Assembly: GCF_900116005.1 (NCBI RefSeq) | Contig: NZ_FOYI01000015.1 | Span: 1 to 58,282, forward strand | Reading direction: 5' to 3' | Origin: Poseidonocella sedimentorum | GTDB lineage: Bacteria; Pseudomonadota; Alphaproteobacteria; Rhodobacterales; Rhodobacteraceae | Length of the DNA stretch: 58,282 nucleotides | Shown: positions 26,247 to 35,712 of the stretch, one piece after another | Numbering within the stretch: position 1 is the stretch's first letter | How the letters are laid out: each line of letters opens with the position of its first letter | Notes under the pieces: generated by a model | The model's database searches: none | What the model was told of the DNA's origin: nothing | What the model saw: the letters and a program-made list of their open reading frames with translations, nothing else | Program-made: the position numbers and the translations under genes

Positions 26247-26542
26247 CAGTCCGCGTTGGGACGGAAACAGATCCTCACGCCTTTGCGCAGTGCGACCGCA
26301 TCGACGACTTGCCGATTGCAGCCCCCCAAATCCTCAACCTGACGCCGCTCTTTCCTCGAATTTTCTTCGGGCGCTCATATGCCCCCTCTGCCGGGCACTC
26401 GCGAGAAACAGCTTTTGGGGGCGGTAACGGGTGCCAATCTCTTCGCTCTCAGGGATCATGATAAGCAGTACAGGGCGACGGCCTTCAACACGGTGATCGC
26501 GCGCCAGCCACTCTCTACCGCCGAGAAACTCGCCCCCTCTCC
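26247..26542. other. Intergenic stretch between icd and the SRAP gene
   Basis: No supported gene. A minus-strand frame runs through it in the shadow of the SRAP gene but has no start or ribosome site of its own. The base composition is slightly lower in GC than the neighbours. Confidence 0.45.
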
Positions 26543-27220
26543 TTAAAAATCGAAGCTCGATTGTGCGGGCTCGAAGGGTTCGATGAGATCTTCGCCGTCG
26601 CTCTCGCCGGTCAGGGGCCGGACCTGGTAGTACTCGAAGCGTCCGTCCCAGCCGGTGCCGAGGCGGGTTTGGGCGGCGTCGGGGGTGATCTCGCCGGTGA
26701 GCCAGTCGTTGATGTCCTCGGGCGTCATGATGACGGGCATGCGGTTGTGGAGATGGGCGATCTGGGGGCTGGGTTTGCGGGTGATGATGGAGCAGGCATA
26801 GCCGCCGCCGGGTTCGCGCTCGTAGAACCCCGCGAAGAAGAGCAGCGGCGCGTTGCGTTTCACGGTGATGAAATGCGGCTCCTTGCGGCCCCGCACCTCG
26901 GACCATTCGTAATAGCCCAGCGCCGGGATGATGCAGCGTCCGCGCTCCCAGTAGTTGCGCCAATAGTCGATGTTTTCGATCTTGGAATTGATCACCGGGC
27001 GGGTGCCGCCGTTGGGGCGCATCTGCCAGCGGGCGGCGCTCAGCAGGAACCCGTCGTCTTGCGCAAAGGCGAGGTTGACCAGATCGGTGGGGCGGGTGTG
27101 ATAGCTCGGCTTGGCCGTCGGGGCAGAGCCGTCCGGCAGGAGCGTTCCGTAGAGGAAATACTCCATCATCTCCAGCATCTGCTTCTGGGTCAGCTGACCG
27201 GCTGCGAAACGTCCACACAT
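26543..27220 (-). CDS. yedK: SOS response-associated peptidase (SRAP/YedK/HMCES family)
   Basis: The 225-aa protein begins MCGRFA, giving the catalytic Cys2 after methionine removal. It has INSKIENI (the N-x-R/K-x-E region), CIIPALGYYEWSE and AHLHNRMPVIM with the conserved histidine. SRAP proteins form a thiazolidine crosslink with abasic sites in single-stranded DNA, protecting replication forks. The ATG at 27218-27220 is fixed by the need for cysteine at position 2. It stands alone, with the unusual repeat block behind its start. Confidence 0.94.
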   Translation of the reverse strand: MCGRFAAGQLTQKQMLEMMEYFLYGTLLPDGSAPTAKPSYHTRPTDLVNLAFAQDDGFLLSAARWQMRPNGGTRPVINSKIENIDYWRNYWERGRCIIPALGYYEWSEVRGRKEPHFITVKRNAPLLFFAGFYEREPGGGYACSIITRKPSPQIAHLHNRMPVIMTPEDINDWLTGEITPDAAQTRLGTGWDGRFEYYQVRPLTGESDGEDLIEPFEPAQSSFDF

Positions 27221-27280
27221 GGGGCCAAGGTGTGGCCTGGCCCGGGGCGCGTCAAGAGCAGCGTCGAGGCCGAGGCAACC

Positions 27281-27415
27281 GATCCGACCTATGAGGGGCG
27301 TGCCTCATGGTGCCACGAACATCTTCGATCTGAGGGCAGCGCGAGATGCCAAAAGCGGCAGGCCGTGCGGCTCCTGTCGAAACCGGAGCCGGGACAGGGG
27401 CAGGACGGGGACTGC
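27281..27415. repeat. Structured repeat unit 1 (short copy)
   Basis: First of three degenerate tandem copies. It starts GATCCGACCT, contains TGCCAAAAGCGGCAGGCCG, a hairpin with arms GGCTCC (27369-27374) and GGAGCC (27385-27390), and ends GGGGCAGGACGGGGACTG. It lacks the roughly 50-bp inner segment with the second hairpin found in units 2 and 3. No coding function is evident. Confidence 0.75.
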
Positions 27416-27602
27416 CGCTCCGACCTTTGAGCGGTGTACTTTATGGCGCCACTACCCTCCTTGCTCAGAGGTCAGCGTGAGGTGGCAAAAGCGGCAGGCC
27501 GCGGGACGTCCTGCCACTGGCCCGGCGGCTTCGCCTTGGCTCCGGGCCGTGCAGCGCTCCTGTCGAAACGGGAGCGGGGGCGGCGGCAGGACGGGGACTG
27601 AC
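27416..27602. repeat. Structured repeat unit 2 (full copy)
   Basis: A 187-bp copy. Outer arms GTCCTGCC (27508-27515) and GGCAGGAC (27585-27592) enclose two hairpins: GGCCCGG/CCGGGCC (27519-27525 with 27542-27548) and CGCTCC/GGAGCG (27555-27560 with 27571-27576). Together they would make a three-way junction. The copy is preceded by TTTATGGCGCCACTACCCTC, shared in outline with unit 3. Confidence 0.8.
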
Positions 27603-27787
27603 GATCCGACATCCGGACGGCGCGCTTTATGGCGCCATAACCATCTTCCTTCTCAGGTCATCGTGAGGCGGCAAAAGCGGCAGGCCGCGGGACGTCCTGC
27701 CGCTGGCCCGGCGGCTTCGCCTTTGCTCCGGGCCGGTAGCACTCCTGTCGTAACAGGAGCCGAAACGGCGGCAGGACGGGGTCTGCG
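27603..27787. repeat. Structured repeat unit 3 (full copy)
   Basis: A 185-bp copy close to unit 2. Outer arms GTCCTGCCGC (27694-27703) and GCGGCAGGAC (27768-27777) are a perfect 10-bp pair, and the inner hairpin is CTCCTG/CAGGAG. Several differences from unit 2 keep the pairing (a T-G pair becomes T-A), which argues that the structure matters. It ends about 100 bases from the 3' end of tRNA-Asp. Confidence 0.8.
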
Positions 27788-27883
27788 TGAAGGGGATCGG
27801 CGGACCTCATGGCCGCGCGCGAACGCCACAGCCCCCCGGCCCGATGGGCCGAAACAGCTTGAAAACAACTGAAAGGGGGAAAG

Positions 27884-27960
27884 TGGCGCGGTTGACGGGG
27901 CTCGAACCCGCGACCCCCGGCGTGACAGGCCGGTACTCTAACCATCTGAGCTACAACCGC
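27884..27960 (-). tRNA. tRNA-Asp (anticodon GTC)
   Basis: On the minus strand the sequence folds as a cloverleaf: acceptor GCGGTTG/CAACCGC, D-arm GCTCAGATGGTTAGAGT, anticodon stem CCGGC/GCCGG with loop CTGTCAC (anticodon GTC), T-arm GCGGGTTCGAGCCCCGT, discriminator G and an encoded CCA at 27886-27884. All expected invariant bases are present. Confidence 0.97.
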
Positions 27961-28095
27961 GTGAGGGGTGCTATAGGCCCCCCGGCTTACCCCGTCAATC
28001 GGAAAAACCCGATTTTTTTCGCTTTCCTCAGCCTGACGTTTCGGCAGGCGTTTGACGCACGGGCGGGGGCGAAAAAGCGCCCGCCCGGTGCCCCG

Positions 28096-28857
28096 TCATC
28101 CCTCCGGTTCCGCCGCCGGTTTGCGCGATGCGGTTACGTAGTTGACCGACAGATCGCGCGCCGAAAGACGCCAGGACCAAGTAACGGGGTTGAAGACGAA
28201 ACCCTTGCGGTCCACCGGATCGAGCCCGGCGCCGCGCAACAGCTCATAAAGCTCGTCGGGGGTGATGAACTTGGCCCAGTCATGGGTGCCCTTGGGCAGC
28301 CAGCGCATGACGTATTCGGCCCCCACGATCGCCATGGCGAAGCTCTTGGGATTGCGGTTGAGCGTCGAGCAGATCATCAGGCCGCCGGGTTTTAGCAGCG
28401 TCTGGCAGGCGGCGAGGAAGGCGGGCGGCGCGGCCACGTGTTCGACCACCTCCATATTGAGCACCACGTCGAAGCGCTCGCCCGCGGCGGCGAGGTCTTC
28501 GGCGGTTGAATGGCGATAGTCGATCGTGAGCCCCGATTGCGCGGCGTGGATCTCGGCCACGGGGATGTTGCCCGCGGCGGCATCGACGCCCACCACCTCG
28601 GCCCCGAGCCGGGCCATGGGTTCGGACAAAAGCCCCCCGCCACAGCCGATGTCCATCAGCCGCAAGCCTTCGAAGGGCCGGGGCGCGGTGAGGTCGCGCC
28701 CGAACTCGGCGACGATCTGTTGGGTTATATAGTCGAGCCGGCAGGGATTGAGCATATGCAGCGGGCGGAACTTGCCGCTCGGGTCCCACCACTCCGCCGC
28801 CATGGCTTCGAATTTTGCGACCTCAGCCGGGTCCACCGTCGATTGGACTGCTTGCAT
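28096..28857 (-). CDS. ubiG: Ubiquinone biosynthesis O-methyltransferase
   Basis: The 253-aa protein starts [20 protein letters not shown] and contains [16 protein letters not shown] (diagnostic for UbiG), SAM motif I in [20 protein letters not shown], and the motif NMEVVEHV. It performs both O-methylations of the ubiquinone ring. The start at 28857 follows GAGGAG; the longer frame to 28914 lacks a good site. It is divergent from the prolyl aminopeptidase gene, about 50 bases away, so their promoters share a short region. Confidence 0.95.
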   Translation of the reverse strand: MQAVQSTVDPAEVAKFEAMAAEWWDPSGKFRPLHMLNPCRLDYITQQIVAEFGRDLTAPRPFEGLRLMDIGCGGGLLSEPMARLGAEVVGVDAAAGNIPVAEIHAAQSGLTIDYRHSTAEDLAAAGERFDVVLNMEVVEHVAAPPAFLAACQTLLKPGGLMICSTLNRNPKSFAMAIVGAEYVMRWLPKGTHDWAKFITPDELYELLRGAGLDPVDRKGFVFNPVTWSWRLSARDLSVNYVTASRKPAAEPEG

Positions 28858-28906
28858 TCCGCGCTCCTCATGCTCAAGCTCCGCACCTAAGGCATATAGG
28901 GCGGAC

Positions 28907-29899
28907 ATGAACAAGATCGCAGGACAAAATCGCGCAGCGGCCCAACTCCATCCCCCGATCGAGCCATTCGATCAGCGGATCCTCGACGTGGGCGACGGGC
29001 ACAGTCTTTATGTGGAGCAATGTGGCAATCCCGAGGGGATTGCGGTGGTGGTGCTGCATGGCGGCCCGGGCGGCGGGTGCAGCCCGACGATGCGGCGGTA
29101 TTTCGATCCGTCGATCTACCGGGTGGTGCTGTTCGACCAGCGCGGCTGCGGCCGCTCGCGCCCTCATGCGGAGGTGGAGGCCAACACGACCTGGCATCTG
29201 GTGGCCGATATCGAGCGCATCCGCGAGGCCCTCGGGATCGAGGCCTGGGTGGTGTTCGGCGGCAGTTGGGGCGCGACGCTCTCGCTCGTCTATGCCCAGA
29301 CCCACCCCGAGCGCGCGCTGCACCTTGTCCTGCGGGGCGTCTTCCTGATGACACAGCCCGAGCTCGACTGGTTCTACGGCGGCGGCGCGGGGCATTTCTG
29401 GCCAGAGAACTGGGCGCGCTTCACCGACCTGATCCCGCCCTCCGAGCGCGGCGATCTGATCGCGGCCTATGGCCGGCGGTTGTTCTCACCAGACCTCAGC
29501 ATCCAGACCCGCTATGCCCGGAGTTGGGCCGCCTGGGAAAACGCGCTCGCCTCGATGGGCAACAACGGGACGATGGGCGGCGAGGCCCCGGCCGACTACG
29601 CCCGCGCCTTTGCCCGGCTCGAAAACCACTACTTCCGCCATGGCGGGTTCCTCGCCGAGGATCAGCAGATCCTGTCCCGCGTGGGTCGGTTGCGCGGGAT
29701 CGGCGGGAGCATCGTGCAGGGGCGCTATGACATGATCTGCCCGCCAACCTCGGCCTACATGCTCTCGCAGGCCTGGCCCGAGGCGGAGCTGCGGATGATC
29801 GCCGACGCGGGCCACGCGCTCTCCGAGCCGGGCATCACCGCCGAGCTGGTGCGCATCATGGACCATCTGCACAAGCGTCTGCCGCCGTCTGCCCCCTGA
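28907..29899 (+). CDS. pip: Prolyl aminopeptidase (proline iminopeptidase)
   Basis: The 330-aa alpha/beta hydrolase has [18 protein letters not shown] (oxyanion region), [14 protein letters not shown], the nucleophile elbow [10 protein letters not shown], the acid in GRYDMICPP and the histidine in [10 protein letters not shown]. This is the S33 peptidase pattern, removing N-terminal proline from peptides in the cytoplasm. The ATG at 28907 fits the family start. Its product may feed on peptides brought in by the ABC transporter downstream, although the two are not clearly one transcript. Confidence 0.93.
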   Translation: MNKIAGQNRAAAQLHPPIEPFDQRILDVGDGHSLYVEQCGNPEGIAVVVLHGGPGGGCSPTMRRYFDPSIYRVVLFDQRGCGRSRPHAEVEANTTWHLVADIERIREALGIEAWVVFGGSWGATLSLVYAQTHPERALHLVLRGVFLMTQPELDWFYGGGAGHFWPENWARFTDLIPPSERGDLIAAYGRRLFSPDLSIQTRYARSWAAWENALASMGNNGTMGGEAPADYARAFARLENHYFRHGGFLAEDQQILSRVGRLRGIGGSIVQGRYDMICPPTSAYMLSQAWPEAELRMIADAGHALSEPGITAELVRIMDHLHKRLPPSAP

Positions 29900-30166
29900 C
29901 GCGGGCCCTGCCAACCGCGCGGGTGCAGTGCGGCGCGTGCCCGCAAACCCTGACTGAGTCACCAGGCGCAGGTTTGGCAGCCCCCTTGGTCCGAACCGGA
30001 TCTCGGGTCCGCCAAAGCCCCACTTCCCTGAGCCGCCGTTCGCCGGTTGCACGCGCCGCGACCCACCACAGTTTCAGTATTTTGAAATGTGCCTTTACAG
30101 TCGGCGGTCAGCCGCTACCCTAAGACGCTCAAGACACGGGCACGGGGCCCAGCGGGGGGTAATCGG
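29900..30166. other. Intergenic region before the ABC transporter operon
   Basis: About 267 bases with no supported gene. An AT-rich stretch (CAGTATTTTGAAATGTGCC, about 30075-30095) is the most likely promoter area for the transporter. No clear operator or terminator was seen. Confidence 0.4.
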
Positions 30167-31165
30167 TTGAATTCTGTTGTGACGATCATCGCGCAACGGC
30201 TCGCGCTCGGATTGCTCACGCTGCTCATTGTGTCGATCGTGATCTTTGCCGCGGTCAACATGCTGCCCGGAGATTTCGCCGAACTTATTCTGGGCCAGGG
30301 CGCAACGCCCGAAGCCGTAACCGCGATCCGCAGTGATCTTGGCCTCGATCAGCCGCCCGTCGCGCGCTATTTCACATGGCTCGGCGGGGTGATGCAGGGC
30401 GATCTCGGCAATTCCTTCGCCCAGGCGAATTTCGCCAATTTCGCCGGCGCCGACGTGAATTCGGGGCTGACCTCGGTCGCCGACCAGATCCGCCCGCGTT
30501 TCGCCAACACCATGTTCCTCGCGCTGGTGACGGCCGCCATCGCGGTGCCGCTCTCGCTCACGCTCGGGGTTCTGGCGGCGCTGTTTCGCAATTCGCTCTT
30601 CGACCGGATCGCAAATGTCGGCACGCTGACCTCGATCTCCAGCCCGGAATTTTTCCTCGCCTACGTGCTCATCCTCTTCCTCGCGGTGCTCAACCCGTGG
30701 CTGCCGAGCCTGTCGAACATCTATGACGGGATGGGCTTCGGCGAGCGGCTCCAGCGCACACTCCTGCCCGCGCTGACCCTGACGCTCGTGGTGACCGCCC
30801 ACATGATGCGCATGACCCGCGCCGCGATCATCAACCTGCTGGCCTCGCCCTATATCGAGATGGCGCGGCTCAAGGGGCTCTCGCCGATGCGCGTCATCCT
30901 GCGCCATGCGCTGCCCAACGCGCTTGCGCCGATCATCAACGTGGTCGCGCTCAACCTTGCCTATCTCATCACCGGGGTCGTCGTGGTCGAGGTGGTCTTC
31001 GTCTACCCCGGCATCGGCCAGCTCTTCGTCGACAGCGTCAAAATCCGCGATATCCCGGTGGTGCAGGCCTGCTGCCTGATCTTCGCCGCGGCCTATATAT
31101 TGCTGAACCTGACGGCCGATATCCTGTCGATCCTGTCCAACCCGCGGCTGAGGCACCCCAAATGA
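30167..31165 (+). CDS. ABC transporter permease, DppB/OppB type
   Basis: The 332-aa protein has an N-terminal helix (LALGLLTLLIVSIVIFAAVN), then MLPGDFAELILGQGAT and five further helices. The coupling-loop signature is seen in EMARLKGLSPMRVILRHALP, and the C-terminus is typical of the first permease of peptide/nickel/opine importers. The start is taken as TTG at 30167 with GGGGGG about ten bases upstream; an upstream ATG at 30089 has no support. The second permease begins at the overlapping ATGATG around its stop. Confidence 0.88.
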   Translation: MNSVVTIIAQRLALGLLTLLIVSIVIFAAVNMLPGDFAELILGQGATPEAVTAIRSDLGLDQPPVARYFTWLGGVMQGDLGNSFAQANFANFAGADVNSGLTSVADQIRPRFANTMFLALVTAAIAVPLSLTLGVLAALFRNSLFDRIANVGTLTSISSPEFFLAYVLILFLAVLNPWLPSLSNIYDGMGFGERLQRTLLPALTLTLVVTAHMMRMTRAAIINLLASPYIEMARLKGLSPMRVILRHALPNALAPIINVVALNLAYLITGVVVVEVVFVYPGIGQLFVDSVKIRDIPVVQACCLIFAAAYILLNLTADILSILSNPRLRHPK

Positions 31166-32358
31166 TGCTCGCCTATATCTTTGCCGCGCTTCTGGCGCTC
31201 CTCGCGCTTGGCTGGGCCTTCCGCGCCGCGGGCCGCGCGGTCACCGGGGGCGCCCCCTATTTCCGCGACATGCCGCTCTCGATCGGCTTTGGCTACGCGC
31301 TCGGCGCGGCGCTCCTGCTCTGGGTGGGCTACGCCTATGTGCTGGCCCGCACCGCCCCGCCCGAGGTCGCCAACAAGCTCTTCTTCCTGCGCGTCGCGGT
31401 CGAGGGGCTGGTGCTCTTTTCGGTCGCCGGCTGGCTCTTCCGCCTTGCGGGCCGCCACATCGGCACGGCCGCGAGCCGCAAGCTCTTTCGCGCCATGCCC
31501 GTGACCGCCGCCTTCGGGATCCTGACGATCCTCGTCTATGCCTTCGTGGCGATCTTCGCCGGCTGGCTCGCGCCCTTCGGCCAGGCCGAGATTCTGCCGC
31601 AGGCCAACGTCATCCCCGGCGGCAACCCTGCGCTCGGCGGCGATCCGGCCTTTCCGCTCGGCACCGACCAGATCGGCCGCGACATCCTCTCGCGCCTCAT
31701 CTACGGCGCCCAGAATACCGTCGGCATCGCCTTCATCACCACCTGCATCGCCTTCCTTCTGGGCGGTAGCCTCGGCTTTCTCGCCGCGGTGCTCGGCGGC
31801 TGGCTCGACCAGCTCCTGTCGCGGATGGTCGATGTGCTGATGGCGATCCCATCGCTCATCTTCGCGCTGCTGCTGATGACCATCGCCAGCGCCTGGGCCG
31901 GCTCCGAGCGCTGGCTGCTGACCGTCTACATGATCCTGATCATCGCCGTGATCGACAGCACGCGGGTCTACCGACTGGCGCGCGCCGTGGGCCAGAACAT
32001 CGTCGTGATGGACTATATCGAAGCGGCGAAACTGCGCGGCGAGCGCCTGCCCTATCTCATCTTCCGCGAGATCCTGCCCAATGCCACGGCGCCGCTGCTG
32101 GCCGAGTTCGGCCTGCGCTTCTGCTTTGTCTTCCTGACCATCGCGGCGCTGTCCTTCCTCGGGGTCGGCATCCAGCCCCCCCTCGCCGACTGGGGCACCA
32201 TGGTCCGCGACCTCGCCGCCTTCATCAACTACGCCGCCTTCGCCCCGCTCGCCGCCTCCACGCCGCTTCTGGCCGCGGGGGCGATCGCGCTGCTGACCGT
32301 GGCGGTCAATTTCGTGGTGGACTGGATGCTCTACGCCTCATCGGGGTTGAAGGAATGA
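31162..32358 (+). CDS. ABC transporter permease, DppC/OppC type, with extended N-terminus
   Basis: The 398-aa protein is the second permease. The C-terminal 280 residues follow DppC: FPLGTDQIGRDILSRLIYGA, the inner-membrane core and EAAKLRGERLPYLIFREILP as coupling loop. The N-terminal 110 residues add about three hydrophobic helices (AYIFAALLALLALGWAFRAA, GYALGAALLLWVGYAYVLA, VLFSVAGWLFRLAG) that standard DppC proteins lack. The start overlaps the first permease by four bases and the stop overlaps the ATPase start, so the genes are coupled. Confidence 0.88.
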   Translation: MMLAYIFAALLALLALGWAFRAAGRAVTGGAPYFRDMPLSIGFGYALGAALLLWVGYAYVLARTAPPEVANKLFFLRVAVEGLVLFSVAGWLFRLAGRHIGTAASRKLFRAMPVTAAFGILTILVYAFVAIFAGWLAPFGQAEILPQANVIPGGNPALGGDPAFPLGTDQIGRDILSRLIYGAQNTVGIAFITTCIAFLLGGSLGFLAAVLGGWLDQLLSRMVDVLMAIPSLIFALLLMTIASAWAGSERWLLTVYMILIIAVIDSTRVYRLARAVGQNIVVMDYIEAAKLRGERLPYLIFREILPNATAPLLAEFGLRFCFVFLTIAALSFLGVGIQPPLADWGTMVRDLAAFINYAAFAPLAASTPLLAAGAIALLTVAVNFVVDWMLYASSGLKE

Positions 32359-34007
32359 GCGACGATCTTCTCCTGAAAATCCGCGATCTGCACATCGAGG
32401 GGCGCTCGGACGAAACCTGGACGCCGATCATCAACGGTGTGGATCTCAGCCTCAAGCGCGGCGAAGTGCTCGGGCTCATCGGTGAAAGCGGCGCGGGAAA
32501 ATCCACCCTGGGGCTCGCCGCCATGGGCTACACCCGCGACGGGGTGCGCATTTCGGGCGGGACAGTGGAGTTCGACGGGATCGATCTGGTCCATGCCAGC
32601 GCGGGCGAGAAGCGCGAGCTTCTGGGCAAGCGCATCGCCTATGTGGCGCAATCGGCGGCGGCGAGTTTCAACCCCGCCCACCGGCTCATCGACCAGCACG
32701 CCGAGGGCCCCGTCACCCACGGCGTCCAGAACCGGTCGGACAGCGCCGAGGACGGGGTCGAGCTTTACCGCCGCCTCCGCTTGCCCAACCCCGAGGAGAT
32801 CGGCTTCCGCTATCCGCATCAGGTCTCCGGCGGCCAGCTTCAGCGGGCGATGACGGCCATGGCGATGTCCTGCCGCCCCGACCTGATCATTTTCGACGAG
32901 CCGACCACCGCGCTTGACGTGACCACCCAGATCGAGGTTCTGGCGGCGATCCGCGACATCGTCGAGCAATTCGACACCGCCGCGATCTACATCACCCACG
33001 ATCTCGCCGTGGTGGCCCAGATGGCCGACCGCATCAAGGTCCTGCTGCGCGGCGACGAGGTGGAGACGGCCGACACCCGCGTGATGCTCGACACGCCCCA
33101 GGAAGACTACACCAAGAGCCTCTGGGCCGTGCGTGCCTTCCAGCGCCCCACCAAGCCCGCGGTCCTCACCGGCGCGGTGCCGCTTGTCTCGGTGCGCGAC
33201 GTGACGGCGGGCTATGGCAAGACGACCGTGCTGCGCGATGTGAGCTTCGATATGCACGACGGCCGGACCGTGGCCGTGGTCGGCGAGAGCGGATCGGGCA
33301 AATCCACCGCCGCGCGCTGCATCACCGGGCTGCTGCCGCCGCGCTCGGGCGAAGTGCTCTTCCGCGGCGAGCCCCTGCCCGCCGATTACCGCAAGCGCAG
33401 CCGCGACCAGCTTCGCCAGATTCAGATGATCTACCAGATGGCCGACACCGCGCTCAATCCGCGCAAGAAGATCGGCGAGATCATCGGTCGGCCGGTGCAG
33501 TTCTACACCGGGCTTACGGGCCGCGCGCGGCGCAAGCGGGTGGAGGAGCTGATGGAGCAGATCGAACTGCCCGCCGCGACCTTCCACGACCGCCTACCCT
33601 CCGAGCTCTCGGGCGGCCAGAAACAGCGCATCGGCATCGCCCGCGCGCTCGCCGCCGAGCCCAGCTTCATCATCTGCGACGAGGTCACATCGGCGCTCGA
33701 CCAACTCGTGGCCGAGGGGATCCTGAAGCTTCTTGCCGAGCTGCAGGACCGGCTGGGCCTTGGCTACATGTTCATCACCCATGATCTCGCCACGGTGCGC
33801 GCGATTGCCGACGAGGTGGTCGTGATGAAGGAGGGCCGCGTGGTCGAACAGGGTCCCAAGGCCGAGATGTTCCGCCCCCCGCACCACCCCTACACCGACC
33901 TGCTTCTGAGCTCGGTGCCGGAGATGGATCCGGACTGGCTCGACGATCTGCTCGAAGAGCGCGGCCGGGCCAACATCGGCGACGCCGCCATCGAGAACAT
34001 GGACTGA
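32355..34007 (+). CDS. ABC transporter ATP-binding protein, two fused nucleotide-binding domains
   Basis: The 550-aa protein contains two complete ATPase domains equivalent to DppD and DppF. The first has Walker A GESGAGKSTL, signature VSGGQLQRAM and Walker B LIIFDEPTTALD. The second has GESGSGKSTA, LSGGQKQRIG and FIICDEVTSALD. The fused form is common in alphaproteobacterial peptide-type importers. It powers uptake through the two permeases encoded just before it; the ATG overlaps the preceding stop. All catalytic motifs are intact. Confidence 0.93.
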   Translation: MSDDLLLKIRDLHIEGRSDETWTPIINGVDLSLKRGEVLGLIGESGAGKSTLGLAAMGYTRDGVRISGGTVEFDGIDLVHASAGEKRELLGKRIAYVAQSAAASFNPAHRLIDQHAEGPVTHGVQNRSDSAEDGVELYRRLRLPNPEEIGFRYPHQVSGGQLQRAMTAMAMSCRPDLIIFDEPTTALDVTTQIEVLAAIRDIVEQFDTAAIYITHDLAVVAQMADRIKVLLRGDEVETADTRVMLDTPQEDYTKSLWAVRAFQRPTKPAVLTGAVPLVSVRDVTAGYGKTTVLRDVSFDMHDGRTVAVVGESGSGKSTAARCITGLLPPRSGEVLFRGEPLPADYRKRSRDQLRQIQMIYQMADTALNPRKKIGEIIGRPVQFYTGLTGRARRKRVEELMEQIELPAATFHDRLPSELSGGQKQRIGIARALAAEPSFIICDEVTSALDQLVAEGILKLLAELQDRLGLGYMFITHDLATVRAIADEVVVMKEGRVVEQGPKAEMFRPPHHPYTDLLLSSVPEMDPDWLDDLLEERGRANIGDAAIENMD

Positions 34008-34119
34008 CATCGGAGCCGGCTCTATGCTGGCGCCTGTCTGGCGGAGCGCCGCCAAAACCTCGAAATGCCGGCGGGCCTCCGCCGCAACGACCAAAGATTG
34101 AGACACAGGGAGACACTCA

Positions 34120-35670
34120 ATGACACGTATCAGCAGACGCGGACTTCTGCGCACCGGTGCCGCTGCCGGCGTCCTGGCCGCGAGCGGCTTGCCGCTGCGG
34201 GCCCAGGCCAAGCGCGGCGGACGGCTGCGCGTCGGGCTCAACGGCGCCAACACCTCCGACAGCTGGGACGGGCGGTCCATCGCCGACATGTTCATGATCG
34301 CCGCGGCGCACGGGACTGTCTTCGACTGCCTCACCGAAGTGGCCGCCGACGGCTCGCTCGTGGGCGAGCTCGCGACCGACTGGGAAGCCTCGCCCGACGC
34401 CAAGACCTGGACCTTCAACCTCCGCTCCGGCGTCACCTTCCACAACGGCAAGGCCTTCGGCGCCGATGACGTGCTCGAATCGCTGCAACTGCATATGGCC
34501 GAGGGCTCCAAGTCCGGTGCGCGGCCGATCGTCGAGCCGATCACCGAGATGAAGAAGACCGGCCCGCTGCAGGTCCAGTTCACGCTGGCCAACGGCAACG
34601 CCGACTTCCCTTATCTGATGTCCGATTACCACCTGCTGATCTACCCCGCGGGCCAGATCGAAGAGGCCATCTCGCAGGGCATCGGCACCGGGCTCTACGC
34701 GGTCGAGAGCTTCGAGCCGGGTGTGCGCTTCGTCGGCAAACGAGTCGACGGCCACTACAAGGACGGCCAGGCGGGCTGGTTCGACGAGGTCGAATTCATC
34801 GCCATCAACGACCAGACGGCGCGGATGAACGCGGTGCTCACCGGCCAGGTGGACGCGATCAACCGGATCGACGTCAAGACCGAGGCGTTGCTGAAGGCCA
34901 ACCCGATGATCCGGGTCGTCGACTCGCCCAACAACCAGCATTTCACCTTCCCGATGCTGACCGACATCGCCCCCTTTGGCGACGTCAACGTGCGCCGCGC
35001 GCTCAAGCACGGGATCAACCGGCAAGAGATGGTCGACAAGATCCTCCTCGGCCATGGCTCGGTCGGGGCAGACACGCCCATCGGCCCGGCGAACCAGTAT
35101 TTCGCCGATCTGGAGCCGCCGGCCTATGATCCGGACAAGTCGAAATTCTACCTCAAGGAAGCCGGGCTCGACAGCATCGACATCGACCTCTCGGCCTCCA
35201 GCGCAGCTTTCGACGGCGCGGTCGACGCCGCCCAGCTCTACCAGGCCTCCGCAGCGCCGGGCGGGATCAACATCAACGTGGTTCAGGAACCGGCGGATGG
35301 CTACTGGTCCAACGTCTGGATCAAGAAACCCTTCTGCGCCTGCTACTGGGGCGGACGGGCGACCGAGGACTGGATGTTCTCCTCGGCCTATGCCGAGGGC
35401 GTGCCGTGGAACGACAGCCAGTGGGACAGCAAGGACAACGCCCGCTTCCAGGAGTTGCTCATCGCCGGCCGTGCCGAACTCGACAGCGCGAAACGCCGTG
35501 AGATCTACACCGAAATGCAGGTCATCCTGCGCGACGAGGGCGGCGTGATCATCCCGATGTTCGCCAACTTCGTCGAAGCGGTCAGCACCAAGATCGGCAC
35601 ACCCGATAAAATCGGCAACCTCTGGCAACTCGACAACACGCGATTCGCCGAACGCTGGTGGATGGCGTAA
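34120..35670 (+). CDS. ABC transporter substrate-binding protein, family 5, Tat-exported
   Basis: The 516-aa protein begins with a twin-arginine signal (TRISRRGLLRTGAAAGVLAA, then LRAQA), so it is probably folded before export to the periplasm. The mature part has the family 5 features LATDWEASPDAKTWTFNLRS, GVTFHNGKAFGADDV and ALKHGINRQEMVDKILLGHG. The family binds oligopeptides, nickel or opine-like solutes, and the exact ligand cannot be read from sequence. It is last in the operon, 112 bases after the ATPase gene, a gap rich in possible hairpins. The transcript probably ends at 35748-35777. Confidence 0.92.
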   Translation: MTRISRRGLLRTGAAAGVLAASGLPLRAQAKRGGRLRVGLNGANTSDSWDGRSIADMFMIAAAHGTVFDCLTEVAADGSLVGELATDWEASPDAKTWTFNLRSGVTFHNGKAFGADDVLESLQLHMAEGSKSGARPIVEPITEMKKTGPLQVQFTLANGNADFPYLMSDYHLLIYPAGQIEEAISQGIGTGLYAVESFEPGVRFVGKRVDGHYKDGQAGWFDEVEFIAINDQTARMNAVLTGQVDAINRIDVKTEALLKANPMIRVVDSPNNQHFTFPMLTDIAPFGDVNVRRALKHGINRQEMVDKILLGHGSVGADTPIGPANQYFADLEPPAYDPDKSKFYLKEAGLDSIDIDLSASSAAFDGAVDAAQLYQASAAPGGININVVQEPADGYWSNVWIKKPFCACYWGGRATEDWMFSSAYAEGVPWNDSQWDSKDNARFQELLIAGRAELDSAKRREIYTEMQVILRDEGGVIIPMFANFVEAVSTKIGTPDKIGNLWQLDNTRFAERWWMA

Positions 35671-35684
35671 ACCGCGCCGCCCCG

Positions 35685-35710
35685 CCGTTTTCCGATCAAT
35701 CGGAAAACGG
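35685..35710. repeat. Palindrome, 12-bp arms with 2-base spacer
   Basis: CCGTTTTCCGAT (35685-35696) is followed after CA by its exact complement ATCGGAAAACGG (35699-35710). It lies 15 bases past the substrate-binding protein stop, immediately before a second palindrome. Confidence 0.85.
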
Positions 35711-35712
35711 GT

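Noticed and set aside
27281-27787. Possible CRISPR array.
   Set aside because: There are only three long diverged copies without short identical repeats or spacers, and no cas genes anywhere in the window.
27219-27872. An open plus-strand frame through the triplicated repeat, which might be a repeat protein.
   Set aside because: Repeat lengths are not multiples of three, so the copies are read in different frames, and pairing is better conserved than any peptide.
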